Assembly (NCBI GenBank): GCA_949775045.1
Contig: OX459100.1
Coordinates: 14,440,447-14,504,446, forward strand
Direction of reading: 5' to 3'
DNA: 64,000 bases
Source: Metridium senile
Taxonomy: Eukaryota > Cnidaria > Anthozoa > Actiniaria > Metridiidae
In this document: one piece after another, positions 20,462 to 34,285 of the stretch
How positions within the stretch are numbered: the first letter of the stretch is position 1
How the letters are laid out: each line of letters starts with the position of its first letter
Translations under genes and position numbers: made by a program
The notes under the pieces: model-generated
Databases searched by the model: none
Seen by the model: only the letters and a program-made list of their open reading frames with translations
Told to the model about the DNA's origin: nothing

Positions 20462-22992
20462 TCTTGCGGATTTATGAGAATGCTCTAATATTCTCAGACA
20501 TTACTAACAGGGTCTAGGTCATAATTTTTTGTCGAAAACCCCGATCTTTATGACACATTTAAAGATCACCCAATAGGCCATATTGCATTCTGGGTAGGAT
20601 TTTGTAGTTTTTTCTAAATAAAATCTTGCAGACTTATCAGAATGCTATAATATTCTCAGACATTACTAACAGGGTCTAGGCGATCATTTTTTGCCGAAAA
20701 CCTTGATCTTTTTGAAACATTTTAAGATCACCCTATAGGCCATATTGCATTCTGGGTAGGATTTTGTAGTTTTTTCTAAATGAAATCTTGCAGACTTATC
20801 AGAATGCTCTAATATTCTCAGACATTACTAACAGGGTCTAGACGATCTTTTTTTGTTGAAAACCCCGATCTTTTTGAAACATTTTCAGATCACCCTATAG
20901 GCCATATTGCATTCTGGGTAGGATTTTGTAGTTTTTTCGAAATGAAATCTTTCAGGTATATCAGAATGCTCTAAGATTTACAGACATTACTAACAGGGTC
21001 TAGGCGAGCATTTTGTGCTGAAAACCCCGATCTTTTTGACACATTTTGAGATAACCCTATAGGCCATATTGCATTCTGGGTAGGATTTTGTAGTTTTTTC
21101 TAAATAAAATCTTGCAGATTTATCAGAATGCTCCAATATTCTCAGACATTACTAACAGGATATAGGCGATCATTTTTTGCAGTAAACCCCGATCTTTTTG
21201 ACACATTTTAAGATCCCCCTATATACCATATTGCATTCTGGGTAGGATTTTGTAGTTTTTTCTAAATAAAATGTTGCGGATTTATCAGAATGCTCTAATA
21301 TTCTCAGACATTACTAACAAGGTCTAGGCGATAATTTGTTGCCGAAAACCCCGATCTTTTTGACCCATTTTAAGATCACCCTATAGGCCATGTTGCATTC
21401 TGGGTAGGATTTTGTAGTTTTTTCTAAATAAAATCTTGCAGACTTATCAGAATGCTCTAATATTCTCAGACATTACTAACAGGGTCTAGGCGATCATTTT
21501 TTGCCGAAAACCATGATCTTTTTGAAACATTTTAAGATCACCCTATAGGCCATATTGCATTCTGGGTAGGATTTTGTAGTTTTTTCTAAATAAAATCTTG
21601 CGGATTTATGAGAATGCTCTAATATTCTCAGACATTACTAACAGGGTCTAGGTCATAATTTTTTGTCGAAAACCCCGATCTTTATGACACATTTAAAGAT
21701 CACCCTATAGGCCATATTGCATTCTGGGTAGGATTTTGTAGTTTTTTCTAAATAAAATCTTGCAGATTTATCAGAATGCTCCAATATTCTCAGACATTAC
21801 TAACAGGATATAGGCGATCATTTTTTGCAGTAAACCCCGATCTTTTTGACACATTTTAAGATCCCCCTATATACCATATTGCATTCTGGGTAGGATTTTG
21901 TAGTTTTTTTCTAAATAAAATGTTGCGGATTTATCAGAATGCTCTAATATTCTCAGACATTACTAACAAGGTCTAGGCGATAATTTGTTGCCGAAAACCC
22001 CGATCTTTTTGACCCATTTTAAGATCACCCTATAGGCCATGTTGCATTCTGGGTAGGATTTTGTAGTTTTTTCTAAATAAAATCTTGCAGACTTATCAGA
22101 ATGCTCTAATATTCTCAGACATTACTAACAGGGTCTAGGCGATCATTTTTTTGCCGAAAACCATGATCTTTTTGAAACATTTTAAGATCACCCTATAGGC
22201 CATATTGCATTCTGGGTAGGATTTTGTAGTTTTTTCTAAATAAAATCTTGCGGATTTATGAGAATGCTCTAATATTCTCAGACATTACTAACAGGGTCTA
22301 GGTCATAATTTTTTGTCGAAAACCCCGATCTTTATGACACATTTAAAGATCACCCTATAGGCCATATTGCATTCTGGGTAGGATTTTGTAGTTTTTTCTA
22401 AATAAAATCTTGCAGACTTATCAGAATGCTCTAATATTCTCAGACATTACTAACAGGGTCTAGGCGATCATTTTTTGCCGAAAACCTTGATCTTTTTGAA
22501 ACATTTTAAGATCACCCTATAGGCCATATTGCATTCTGGGTAGGATTTTGTAGTTTTTTCTAAATGAAATCTTGCAGACTTATCAGAATGCTCTAATATT
22601 CTCAGACATTACTAACAGGGTCTAGACGATCTTTTTTTGTTGAAAACCCCGATCTTTTTGAAACATTTTCAGATCACCCTATAGGCCATATTGCATTCTG
22701 GGTAGGATTTTGTAGTTTTTTCGAAATGAAATCTTTCAGGTATATCAGAATGCTCTAAGATTTACAGACATTACTAACAGGGTCTAGGCGAGCATTTTGT
22801 GCTGAAAACCCCGATCTTTTTGACACATTTTGAGATAACCCTATAGGCCATATTGCATTCTGGGTAGGATTTTGTAGTTTTTTCTAAATAAAATCTTGCA
22901 GATTTATCAGAATGCTCCAATATTCTCAGACATTACTAACAGGATATAGGCGATCATTTTTTGCAGTAAACCCCGATCTTTTTGACACATTT
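20462..22992 (+). repeat. 2.5-kb block, second copy of a dispersed pair
   Basis: Second copy of 13330-15860 at an offset of 7,132 bp; see that entry for markers. Divergence starts where this copy reads CCCTATAGGCC and the first reads CCCTATATACC. Confidence 0.8.
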
Positions 22993-23311
22993 TAAGATCC
23001 CCCTATAGGCCATATTGCATTCTGGGTAGGATTTTGTAGTTTTTTCTAAATAAAATCTTGCAGACTTATCAGAATGCTCCAATATTCTCAGACATTACTA
23101 ACAGGGTCTAGGCGATCATTTTTTGCCGAAAACCTTGATCTTTTTGAAACATTTTAAGATCACCCTATAGGCCATATTGCATTCTGGGTAGGATTTTGTA
23201 GTTTTTTCTAAATGAAATCTTGCAGACTTATCAGAATGCTCTAATATTCTCAGACATTACTAACAGGGTCTAGACGATCTTTTTTTGTTGAAAACCCCGA
23301 TCTTTTTGAAA

Positions 23312-26300
23312 CATTTTCAGATCACCCTATAGGCCATATTGCATTCTGGGTAGGATTTTGTAGTTTTTTCGAAATGAAATCTTTCAGGTATATCAGAATG
23401 CTCTAAGATTTACAGACATTACTAACAGGGTCTAGGCGAGCATTTTGTGCTGAAAACCCCGATCTTTTTGACACATTTTCAGATAACCCTATAGGCCATA
23501 TTGCATTCTGGGTAGGATTTTGTAGTTTTTTCTAAATAAAATCTTGCAGATTTATCAGAATGCTCCAATATTCTCAGACATTACTAACAGGATATAGGCG
23601 ATCATTTTTTGCAGTAAACCCCGATCTTTTTGACACATTTTAAGATCCCCCTATATACCATATTGCATTCTGGGTAGGATTTTGTAGTTTTTTCTAAATA
23701 AAATCTTGCGGATTTATCAGAATGCTCTAATATTCTCAGACATTACTAACAAGGTCTAGGCGATAATTTGTTGCCGAAAACCCCGATCTTTTTGACCCAT
23801 TTTAAGATCACCCTATAGGCCATGTTGGATTCTGGGTAGGATTTTGTAGTTTTTTCTAAATAAAATCTTGCAGACTTATCAGAATGCTCTAATATTCTCA
23901 GACATTACTAACAGGGTCTAGGCGATCATTTTTTGCCGAAAACCTTGATTTTTTTGAAACATTTTAAGATCACCCTATAGGCCATATTGCGTTCAGGGTA
24001 GGATTTTGTAGTTTTTTCTAAATAAAATCTTGCAGATTTATCAGAATGCTCTAATATTCTCAGACATTACTAACAAGGTCTAGGCGATCATTTTTTGTCG
24101 AAAACCCCGATCTTTTTGACCCATTTTAAGATCACCCTATAAGCCAAGTTGCAGTCTTGGTAGGATTTTGTAGTTTTTTCGAAATGAAATCTTTCAGGTA
24201 TATCAGAATGCTCTAAGATTTACAGACATTACTAACAGGGTCTAGGCGAGCATTTTGTGCTGAAAACCCCGATCTTTTTGACACATTTTCAGATAACCCT
24301 ATAGGCCATATTGCATTCTGGGTAGGATTTTGTAGTTTTTTCTAAATAAAATCTTGCAGATTTATCAGAATGCTCCAATATTCTCAGACATTACTAACAG
24401 GATATAGGCGATCATTTTTTGCCGAAAACCTTGATCTTTTTGAAACATTTTAAGATCACCCTATAGGCCATATTGCATTCAGGGTAGGATTTTGTAGTTT
24501 TTTCTAAATAAAATGTTGCAGATTTATCAGAATGCTCTAATATTCTCAGACATTACTAACAAGGTCTAGGCGATCATTTTTTGTCGAAAACCCCGATCTT
24601 TTTGACCCATTTTAAGATCACCCTATAAGCCAAGTTGCAGTCTTGGTAGGATTTTGTAGTTTTTTCGAAATGAAATCTTTCAGGTATATCAGAATGCTCT
24701 AAGATTTACAGACATTACTAACAGGGTCTAGGCGAGCATTTTGTGCTGAAAACCCCGATCTTTTTGACACATTTTCAGATAACCCTATAGGCCATATTGC
24801 ATTCTGGGTAGGATTTTGTAGTTTTTTCTAAATAAAATCTTGCAGATTTATCAGAATGCTCCAATATTCTCAGACATTACTAACAGGATATAGGCGATCA
24901 TTTTTTGCAGAAAACCCCGATCTTTTTGACACATTTTAAGATCCCCCTATAGGCCATATTGCATTCTGGGTAGGATTTTGTAGTTTTTTCTAAATAAAAT
25001 CTTGCAGATTTATCAGAATGCTCCAATATTCTCACACATTACTAACAGGGTCTAGGTCATAATTTTTTGTCGAAAACCCCGATCTTTATGACACATTTAA
25101 AGATCACCCTATAGGCCATATTGCATTCTGGGTAGGATTTTGTAGTTTTTTCTAAATAAAATCTTGCAGACTTATCAGAATGCTCTAATATTCTCAGACA
25201 TTACTAACAGGGTCTAGGCGATCATTTTTTGCCGAAAACCTTGATCTTTTTGAAACATTTTAAGATCACCCTATAGGCCATATTGCATTCTGGGTAGGAT
25301 TTTGTAGTTTTTTCTAAATGAAATCTTGCAGACTTATCAGAATGCTCTAATATTCTCAGACATTACAAACAGGGTCTAGACGATCTTTTTTTGTTGAAAA
25401 CCCCGATCTTTTTGAAACATTTTCAGATCACCCTATAGGCCATATTGCATTCTGGGTAGGATTTTGTAGTTTTTTCGAAATGAAATCTTTCAGGTATATC
25501 AGAATGCTCTAAGATTTACAGACATTACTAACAGGGTCTAGGCGAGCATTTTGTGCTGAAAACCCCGATCTTTTTGACACATTTTCAGATAACCCTATAG
25601 GCCATATTGCATTCTGGGTAGGATTTTGTAGTTTTTTCTAAATAAAATCTTGCAGATTTATCAGAATGCTCCAATATTCTCAGACATTACTAACAGGATA
25701 TAGGCGATCATTTTTTGACGAAAACCTTGATCTTTTTGAAACATTTTAAGATCACCCTATAGGCCATATTGCATTCAGGGTAGGATTTTGTAGTTTTTTC
25801 TAAATAAAATGTTGCAGATTTATCAGAATGCTCTAATATTCTCAGACATTACTAACAAGGTCTAGGCGATCATTTTTTGTCGAAAACCCCGATCTTTTTG
25901 ACCCATTTTAAGATCACCCTATAAGCCAAGTTGCAGTCTTGGTAGGATTTTGTAGTTTTTTCGAAATGAAATCTTTCAGGTATATCAGAATGCTCTAAGA
26001 TTTACAGACATTACTAACAGGGTCTAGGCGAGCATTTTGTGCTGAAAACCCCGATCTTTTTGACACATTTTCAGATAACCCTATAGGCCATATTGCATTC
26101 TGGGTAGGATTTTGTAGTTTTTTCTAAATAAAATCTTGCAGATTTATCAGAATGCTCCAATATTCTCAGACATTACTAACAGGATATAGGCGATCATTTT
26201 TTGCAGAAAACCCCGATCTTTTTGACACATTTTAAGATCCCCCTATAGGCCATATTGCATTCTGGGTAGGATTTTGTAGTTTTTTCTAAATAAAATCTTG

Positions 26301-28794
26301 CAGATTTATCAGAATGCTCCAATATTCTCACACATTACTAACAGGGTCTAGGTCATAATTTTTTGTCGAAAACCCCGATCTTTATGACACATTTTCAGAT
26401 CACCCTATAGGCCATATTGCATTCTGGGTAGGATTTTGTAGTTTTTTCGAAATGAAATCTTTCAGGTATATCAGAATGCTCTAAGATTTACAGACATTAC
26501 TAACAGGGTCTAGGCGAGCATTTTGTGCTGAAAACCCCGATCTTTTTGACACATTTTCAGATAACCCTATAGGCCATATTGCATTCTGGGTAGGATTTTG
26601 TAGTTTTTTCTAAATAAAATCTTGCAGATTTATCAGAATGCTCCAATATTCTCAGACATTACTAACAGGATATAGGCGATCATTTTTTGCAGTAAACCCC
26701 GATCTTTTTGACACATTTTAAGATCCCCCTATATACCATATTGCATTCTGGGTAGGATTTTGTAGTTTTTTCTAAATAAAATCTTGCGGATTTATCAGAA
26801 TGCTCTAATATTCTCAGACATTACTAACAAGGTCTAGGCGATAATTTGTTGCCGAAAACCCCGATCTTTTTGACCCATTTTAAGATCACCCTATAGGCCA
26901 TGTTGGATTCTGGGTAGGATTTTGTAGTTTTTTCTAAATAAAATCTTGCAGACTTATCAGAATGCTCTAATATTCTCAGACATTACTAACAGGGTCTAGG
27001 CGATCATTTTTTGCCGAAAACCTTGATTTTTTTGAAACATTTTAAGATCACCCTATAGGCCATATTGCGTTCAGGGTAGGATTTTGTAGTTTTTTCTAAA
27101 TAAAATCTTGCAGATTTATCAGAATGCTCTAATATTCTCAGACATTACTAACAAGGTCTAGGCGATCATTTTTTGTCGAAAACCCCGATCTTTTTGACCC
27201 ATTTTAAGATCACCCTATAAGCCAAGTTGCAGTCTTGGTAGGATTTTGTAGTTTTTTCGAAATGAAATCTTTCAGGTATATCAGAATGCTCTAAGATTTA
27301 CAGACATTACTAACAGGGTCTAGGCGAGCATTTTGTGCTGAAAACCCCGATCTTTTTGACACATTTTCAGATAACCCTATAGGCCATATTGCATTCTGGG
27401 TAGGATTTTGTAGTTTTTTCTAAATAAAATCTTGCAGATTTATCAGAATGCTCCAATATTCTCAGACATTACTAACAGGATATAGGCGATCATTTTTTGC
27501 CGAAAACCTTGATCTTTTTGAAACATTTTAAGATCACCCTATAGGCCATATTGCATTCAGGGTAGGATTTTGTAGTTTTTTCTAAATAAAATGTTGCAGA
27601 TTTATCAGAATGCTCTAATATTCTCAGACATTACTAACAAGGTCTAGGCGATCATTTTTTGTCGAAAACCCCGATCTTTTTGACCCATTTTAAGATCACC
27701 CTATAAGCCAAGTTGCATTCTGGGTAGGATTTTGTAGTTTTTTCGAAATGAAATCTTTCAGGTATATCAGAATGCTCTAAGATTTACAGACATTACTAAC
27801 AGGGTCTAGGCGAGCATTTTGTGCTGAAAACCCCGATCTTTTTGACACATTTTCAGATAACCCTATAGGCCATATTGCATTCTGGGTAGGATTTTGTAGT
27901 TTTTTCTAAATAAAATCTTGCAGATTTATCAGAATGCTCCAATATTCTCAGACATTACTAACAGGATATAGGCGATCATTTTTTGCAGAAAACCCCGATC
28001 TTTTTGACACATTTTAAGATCCCCCTATAGGCCATATTGCATTCTGGGTAGGATTTTGTAGTTTTTTCTAAATAAAATCTTGCAGATTTATCAGAATGCT
28101 CCAATATTCTCACACATTACTAACAGGGTCTAGGTCATAATTTTTTGTCGAAAACCCCGATCTTTATGACACATTTAAAGATCACCCTATAGGCCATATT
28201 GCATTCTGGGTAGGATTTTGTAGTTTTTTCTAAATAAAATCTTGCAGACTTATCAGAATGCTCTAATATTCTCAGACATTACTAACAGGGTCTAGGCGAT
28301 CATTTTTTGCCGAAAACCTTGATCTTTTTGAAACATTTTAAGATCACCCTATAGGCCATATTGCATTCTGGGTAGGATTTTGTAGTTTTTTCTAAATGAA
28401 ATCTTGCAGACTTATCAGAATGCTCTAATATTCTCAGACATTACTAACAGGGTCTAGACGATCTTTTTTTGTTGAAAACCCCGATCTTTTTGAAACATTT
28501 TCAGATCACCCTATAGGCCATATTGCATTCTGGGTAGGATTTTGTAGTTTTTTCGAAATGAAATCTTTCAGGTATATCAGAATGCTCTAAGATTTACAGA
28601 CATTACTAACAGGGTCTAGGCGAGCATTTTGTGCTGAAAACCCCGATCTTTTTGACACATTTTCAGATAACCCTATAGGCCATATTGCATTCTGGGTAGG
28701 ATTTTGTAGTTTTTTCTAAATAAAATCTTGCAGATTTATCAGAATGCTCCAATATTCTCAGACATTACTAACAGGATATAGGCGATCATTTTTT
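23312..28794 (+). repeat. Pair of 2.4-kb blocks at 3,078-bp (19-monomer) offset
   Basis: About 23312-25716 matches 26390-28794. Rare shared variants: CATGTTGGAT at 23821/26899, GCGTTCAGGG at 23990/27068 and CGATCTTTTTTTG at 25381/28459. The 673 bp between them (25717-26389) largely recurs near 29605-30276, an offset of 3,888 bp. The region is therefore a mosaic of overlapping duplications. Confidence 0.8.
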
Positions 28795-30309
28795 GCAGTA
28801 AACCCCGATCTTTTTGACACATTTTAAGATCCCCCTATATACCATATTGCATTCTGGGTAGGATTTTGTAGTTTTTTCTAAATAAAATCTTGCGGATTTA
28901 TCAGAATGCTCTAATATTCTCAGACATTACTAACAAGGTCTAGGCGATAATTTGTTGCCGAAAACCCCGATCTTTTTGACCCATTTTAAGATCACCCTAT
29001 AGGCCATGTTGCATTCTGGGTAGGATTTTGTAGTTTTTTCTAAATAAAATCTTGCAGACTTATCAGAATGCTCTAATATTCTCAGACATTACTAACAGGG
29101 TCTAGGCGATCATTTTTTGCCGAAAACGTTGATCTTTTTGAAACATTTTAAGATCACCCTATAGGCCATATTGCATTCAGGGTAGGATTTTGTAGTTTTT
29201 TCTAAATAAAATCTTGCAGATTTATCAGAATGCTCTAATATTCTCAGACATTACTAACAAGGTCTAGGCGATCATTTTTTGTCGAAAACCCCGATCTTTT
29301 TGACCCATTTTAAGATCACCCTATAAGCCAAGTTGCAGTCTTGGTAGGATTTTGTAGTTTTTTCGAAATGAAATCTTTCAGGTATATCAGAATGCTCTAA
29401 GATTTACAGACATTACTAACAGGGTCTAGGCGAGCATTTTGTGCTGAAAACCCCGATCTTTTTGACACATTTTCAGATAACCCTATAGGCCATATTGCAT
29501 TCTGGGTAGGATTTTGTAGTTTTTTCTAAATAAAATCTTGCAGATTTATCAGAATGCTCCAATATTCTCAGACATTACTAACAGGATATAGGCGATCATT
29601 TTTTGACGAAAACCTTGATCTTTTTGAAACATTTTAAGATCACCCTATAGGCCATATTGCATTCAGGGTAGGATTTTGTAGTTTTTTCTAAATAAAATGT
29701 TGCAGATTTATCAGAATGCTCTAATATTCTCAGACATTACTAACAAGGTCTAGGCGATCATTTTTTGTCGAAAACCCCGATCTTTTTGACCCATTTTAAG
29801 ATCACCCTATAAGCCAAGTTGCAGTCTTGGTAGGATTTTGTAGTTTTTTCGAAATGAAATCTTTCAGGTATATCAGAATGCTCTAAGATTTACAGACATT
29901 ACTAACAGGGTCTAGGCGAGCATTTTGTGCTGAAAACCCCGATCTTTTTGACACATTTTCAGATAACCCTATAGGCCATATTGCATTCTGGGTAGGATTT
30001 TGTAGTTTTTTCTAAATAAAATCTTGCAGATTTATCAGAATGCTCCAATATTCTCAGACATTACTAACAGGATATAGGCGATCATTTTTTGCAGAAAACC
30101 CCGATCTTTTTGACACATTTTAAGATCCCCCTATAGGCCATATTGCATTCTGGGTAGGATTTTGTAGTTTTTTCTAAATAAAATCTTGCAGATTTATCAG
30201 AATGCTCCAATATTCTCACACATTACTAACAGGGTCTAGGTCATAATTTTTTGTCGAAAACCCCGATCTTTATGACACATTTAAAGATCACCCTATAGGC
30301 CATATTGCA

Positions 30310-33300
30310 TTCTGGGTAGGATTTTGTAGTTTTTTCTAAATAAAATCTTGCAGACTTATCAGAATGCTCTAATATTCTCAGACATTACTAACAGGGTCTA
30401 GGCGATCATTTTTTCCCGAAAACCTTGATCTTTTTGAAACATTTTAAGATCACCCTATAGGCCATATTGCATTCTGGGTAGGATTTTGTAGTTTTTTCTA
30501 AATGAAATCTTGCAGACTTATCAGAATGCTCTAATATTCTCAGACATTACTAACAGGGTCTAGACGATCATTTTTTGTTGAAAACCCCGATCTTTCTGAA
30601 ACATTTTCAGATCACCCTATAGGCCATATTGCATTCTGGGTAGGATTTTGTAGTTTTTTCGAAATGAAATCTTTCAGGTATATCAGAATGCTCTAAGATT
30701 TACAGACATTACTAACAGGGTCTAGGCGAGCATTTTGTGCTGAAAACCCCGATCTTTTTGACACATTTTCAGATAACCCTATAGGCCATATTGCATTCTG
30801 GGTAGGATTTTGTAGGTTTTTCTAAATAAAATCTTGCAGATTTATCAGAATGCTCCAATATTCTCAGACATTACTAACAGGATATAGGCGATAATTTTTT
30901 GCAGTAAACCCCGATCTTTTTGACACATTTTAAGATCCCCCTATATACCATATTGCATTCTGGGTAGGATTTTGTAGTTTTTTCTAAATAAAATCTTGCG
31001 GATTTATCAGAATGCTCTAATATTCTCAGACATTACTAACAAGGTCTAGGCGATAATTTGTTGCCGAAAACCCCGATCTTTTTGACCCATTTTAAGATCA
31101 CCCTATAGGCCATGTTGCATTCTGGGTAGGATTTTGTAGTTTTTTCTAAATAAAATCTTGCAGACTTATCAGAATGCTCTAATATTCTCAGACATTACTA
31201 ACAGGGTCGAGGCGATCATTTTTTGCCGAAAACCTTGATCTTTTTGACCCATTTTAAGATCACCCTATAGGCCAAGTTGCATTGTGGGTAGGATTTTGTA
31301 GTTTTTTCTAAATAAAATCTTGCAGACTTATCAGAATGCTCTAATATTCTTAGACATTACTAACAAGGTCTAGGCGATCATTTTGTGCCGAAAACCCCGA
31401 TCTTTTTGACCCATTTTAAGATCACCCTATTGGCCAAGTTGCATTGTGGGTAGGATTTTGTAGTTTTTTCTAAATAAAATCTTGCAGACTTATCAGAATG
31501 CTCTAATATTCTTAGACATTACTAACAGGGTCTAGGCGATCATTTTTTGCCGAAAATCCCGATCTTTTTGACACATTTTAAGATCACCCTATAGGCCATA
31601 TTGCAGTCTTGGTAGGATTTTGTAGTTTTTTCGAAATGAAATCTTTCAGGTATATCAGAATGCTCCAATATTCTCAGACATTACTAACAGGATATAGGCG
31701 ATCATTTTTTGCAGAAAACCCCGATCTTTTTGACACATTTTAAGATCCCCCTATATACCATATTGCATTCTGGGTAGGATTTTGTAGTTTTTTTTAAATA
31801 AAATCTTGCGGATTTATCAGAATGCTCTAATATTCTCAGACATTACTAACAAGGTCTAGGCGATGATTTTTTGCCGAAAACCCCGATCTTTTTGACCCAT
31901 TTTAAGATCACCCTATAGGCCAAGTTGCATTGTGGGTAGGATTTTGTAGTTTTTTCTAAATAAAATCTTGCAGACTTATCAGAATGCTCTAATATTCTCA
32001 GACATTACTAACAGGGTCTAGGCGAGCATTTTGTGCTGAAAACCCCGATCTTTTTGACACATTTTCAGATAACCCTATAGGCCATATTGCATTCTGGGTA
32101 GGATTTTGTAGTTTTTTCTAAATAAAATCTTGCAGATTTATCAGAATGCTCCAATATTCTCAGACATTACTAACAGGGTCTAGGCGAGCATTTTGTGCTG
32201 AAAACCCCGATCTTTTTGACACATTTTCAGATAACCCTATAGGCCATATTGCATTCTGGGTAGGATTTTGTAGTTTTTTCTAAATAAAATCTTGCAGATT
32301 TATCAGAATGCTCCAATATTCTCAGACATTACTAACAGGGTCTAGGCGAGCATTTTGTGCTGAAAACCCCGATCTTTTTGACACATTTTCAGATAACCCT
32401 ATAGGCCATATTGCATTCTGGGTAGGATTTTGTAGTTTTTTCTAAATAAAATCTTGCAGATTTATCAGAATGCTCCAATATTCTCAGACATTACTAACAG
32501 GATATAGGCGATCATTTTTTGCAGTAAACCCCGATCTTTTTGACACATTTTAAGATCCCCCTATATACCATATTGCATTCTGGGTAGGATTTTGTAGTTT
32601 TTTCTAAATAAAATCTTGCGGATTTATCAGAATGCTCTAATATTCTCAGACATTACTAACAAGGTCTAGGCGATAATTTGTTGCCGAAAACCCCGATCTT
32701 TTTGACCCATTTTAAGATCACCCTATAGGCCATGTTGCATTCTGGGTAGGATTTTGTAGTTTTTTCTAAATAAAATCTTGCAGACTTATCAGAATGCTCT
32801 AATATTCTCAGACATTACTAACAGGGTCTAGGCGATCATTTTTTGCCGAAAACCTTGATCTTTTTGAAACATTTTAAGATCACCCTATAGGCCATATTGC
32901 ATTCAGGGTAGGATTTTGTAGTTTTTTCTAAATAAAATCTTGCAGATTTATCAGAATGCTCTAATATTCTCAGACATTACTAACAAGGTCTAGGCGATCA
33001 TTTTTTGTCGAAAACCCCGATCTTTTTGACCCATTTTAAGATCACCCTATAAGCCAAGTTGCAGTCTTGGTAGGATTTTGTAGTTTTTTCGAAATGAAAT
33101 CTTTCAGGTATATCAGAATGCTCTAAGATTTACAGACATTACTAACAGGGTCTAGGCGAGCATTGTGTGCTGAAAACCCCGATCTTTTTGACACATTTTC
33201 AGATAACCCTATAGGCCATATTGCATTCTGGGTAGGATTTTGTAGTTTTTTCTAAATAAAATCTTGCAGATTTATCAGAATGCTCCAATATTCTCAGACA

Positions 33301-34285
33301 TTACTAACAGGATATAGGCGATCATTTTTTGCAGAAAACCCCGATCTTTTTGACACATTTTCAGATAACCCTATAGGCCATATTGCATTCTGGGTAGGAT
33401 TTTGTAGTTTTTTCTAAATAAAATCTTGCAGATTTATCAGAATGCTCTAATATTCTTAGACATTACTAACAAGGTCTAGGCGATCATTTTTTGCCGAAAA
33501 GCCCGATCTTTTTGACCCATTTTAAGATCACCCTATTGGCCAAGTTGCATTGTGGGTAGGATTTTGTAGTTTTTTCTAAATAAAATCTTGCAGACTTATC
33601 AGAATGCTCTAATATTCTCAGACATTACTAACAGGGTCTAGGCGATCATTTTTTGCCGAAAACCTTGATCTTTTTGAAACATTTTAAGATCACCCTATAG
33701 GCCATATTGCATTCTGGGTAGGATTTTGTAGTTTTTTCTAAATGAAATCTTGCAGACTTATCAGAATGCTCTAATATTCTCAGACATTACTAACAGGGTC
33801 TAGACGATCATTTTTTGTTGAAAACCCCGATCTTTCTGAAACATTTTCAGATCACCCTATAGGCCATATTGCATTCTGGGTAGGATTTTGTAGTTTTTTC
33901 GAAATGAAATCTTTCAGGTATATCAGAATGCTATAAGATTTACAGACATTACTAACAGGGTCTAGGCGAGCATTTTGTGCTGAAAACCCCGATCTTTTTG
34001 ACACATTTTCAGATAACCCTATAGGCCATATTGCATTCTGGGTAGGATTTTGTAGTTTTTTCTAAATAAAATCTTGCAGATTTATCAGAATGCTCCAATA
34101 TTCTCAGACATTACTAACAGGATATAGGCGATCATTTTTTGCAGTAAACCCCGATCTTTTTGACACATTTTAAGATCCCCCTATATACCATATTGCATTC
34201 TGGGTAGGATTTTGTAGTTTTTTCTAAATAAAATCTTGCGGATTTATCAGAATGCTCTAATATTCTCAGACATTACTAACAAGGT
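30310..34285 (+). repeat. 735-bp block repeated at 3,240-bp offset, with mosaic between
   Basis: About 30310-31045 matches 33550-34285 (20 monomers apart), including the rare TCTTTCTGAAAC change at 30591/33831. Within the interval, three consecutive monomers of one type start GCGAGCATTTT at 32022, 32184 and 32346, exactly 162 bp apart, a single-monomer triplication. Confidence 0.75.
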
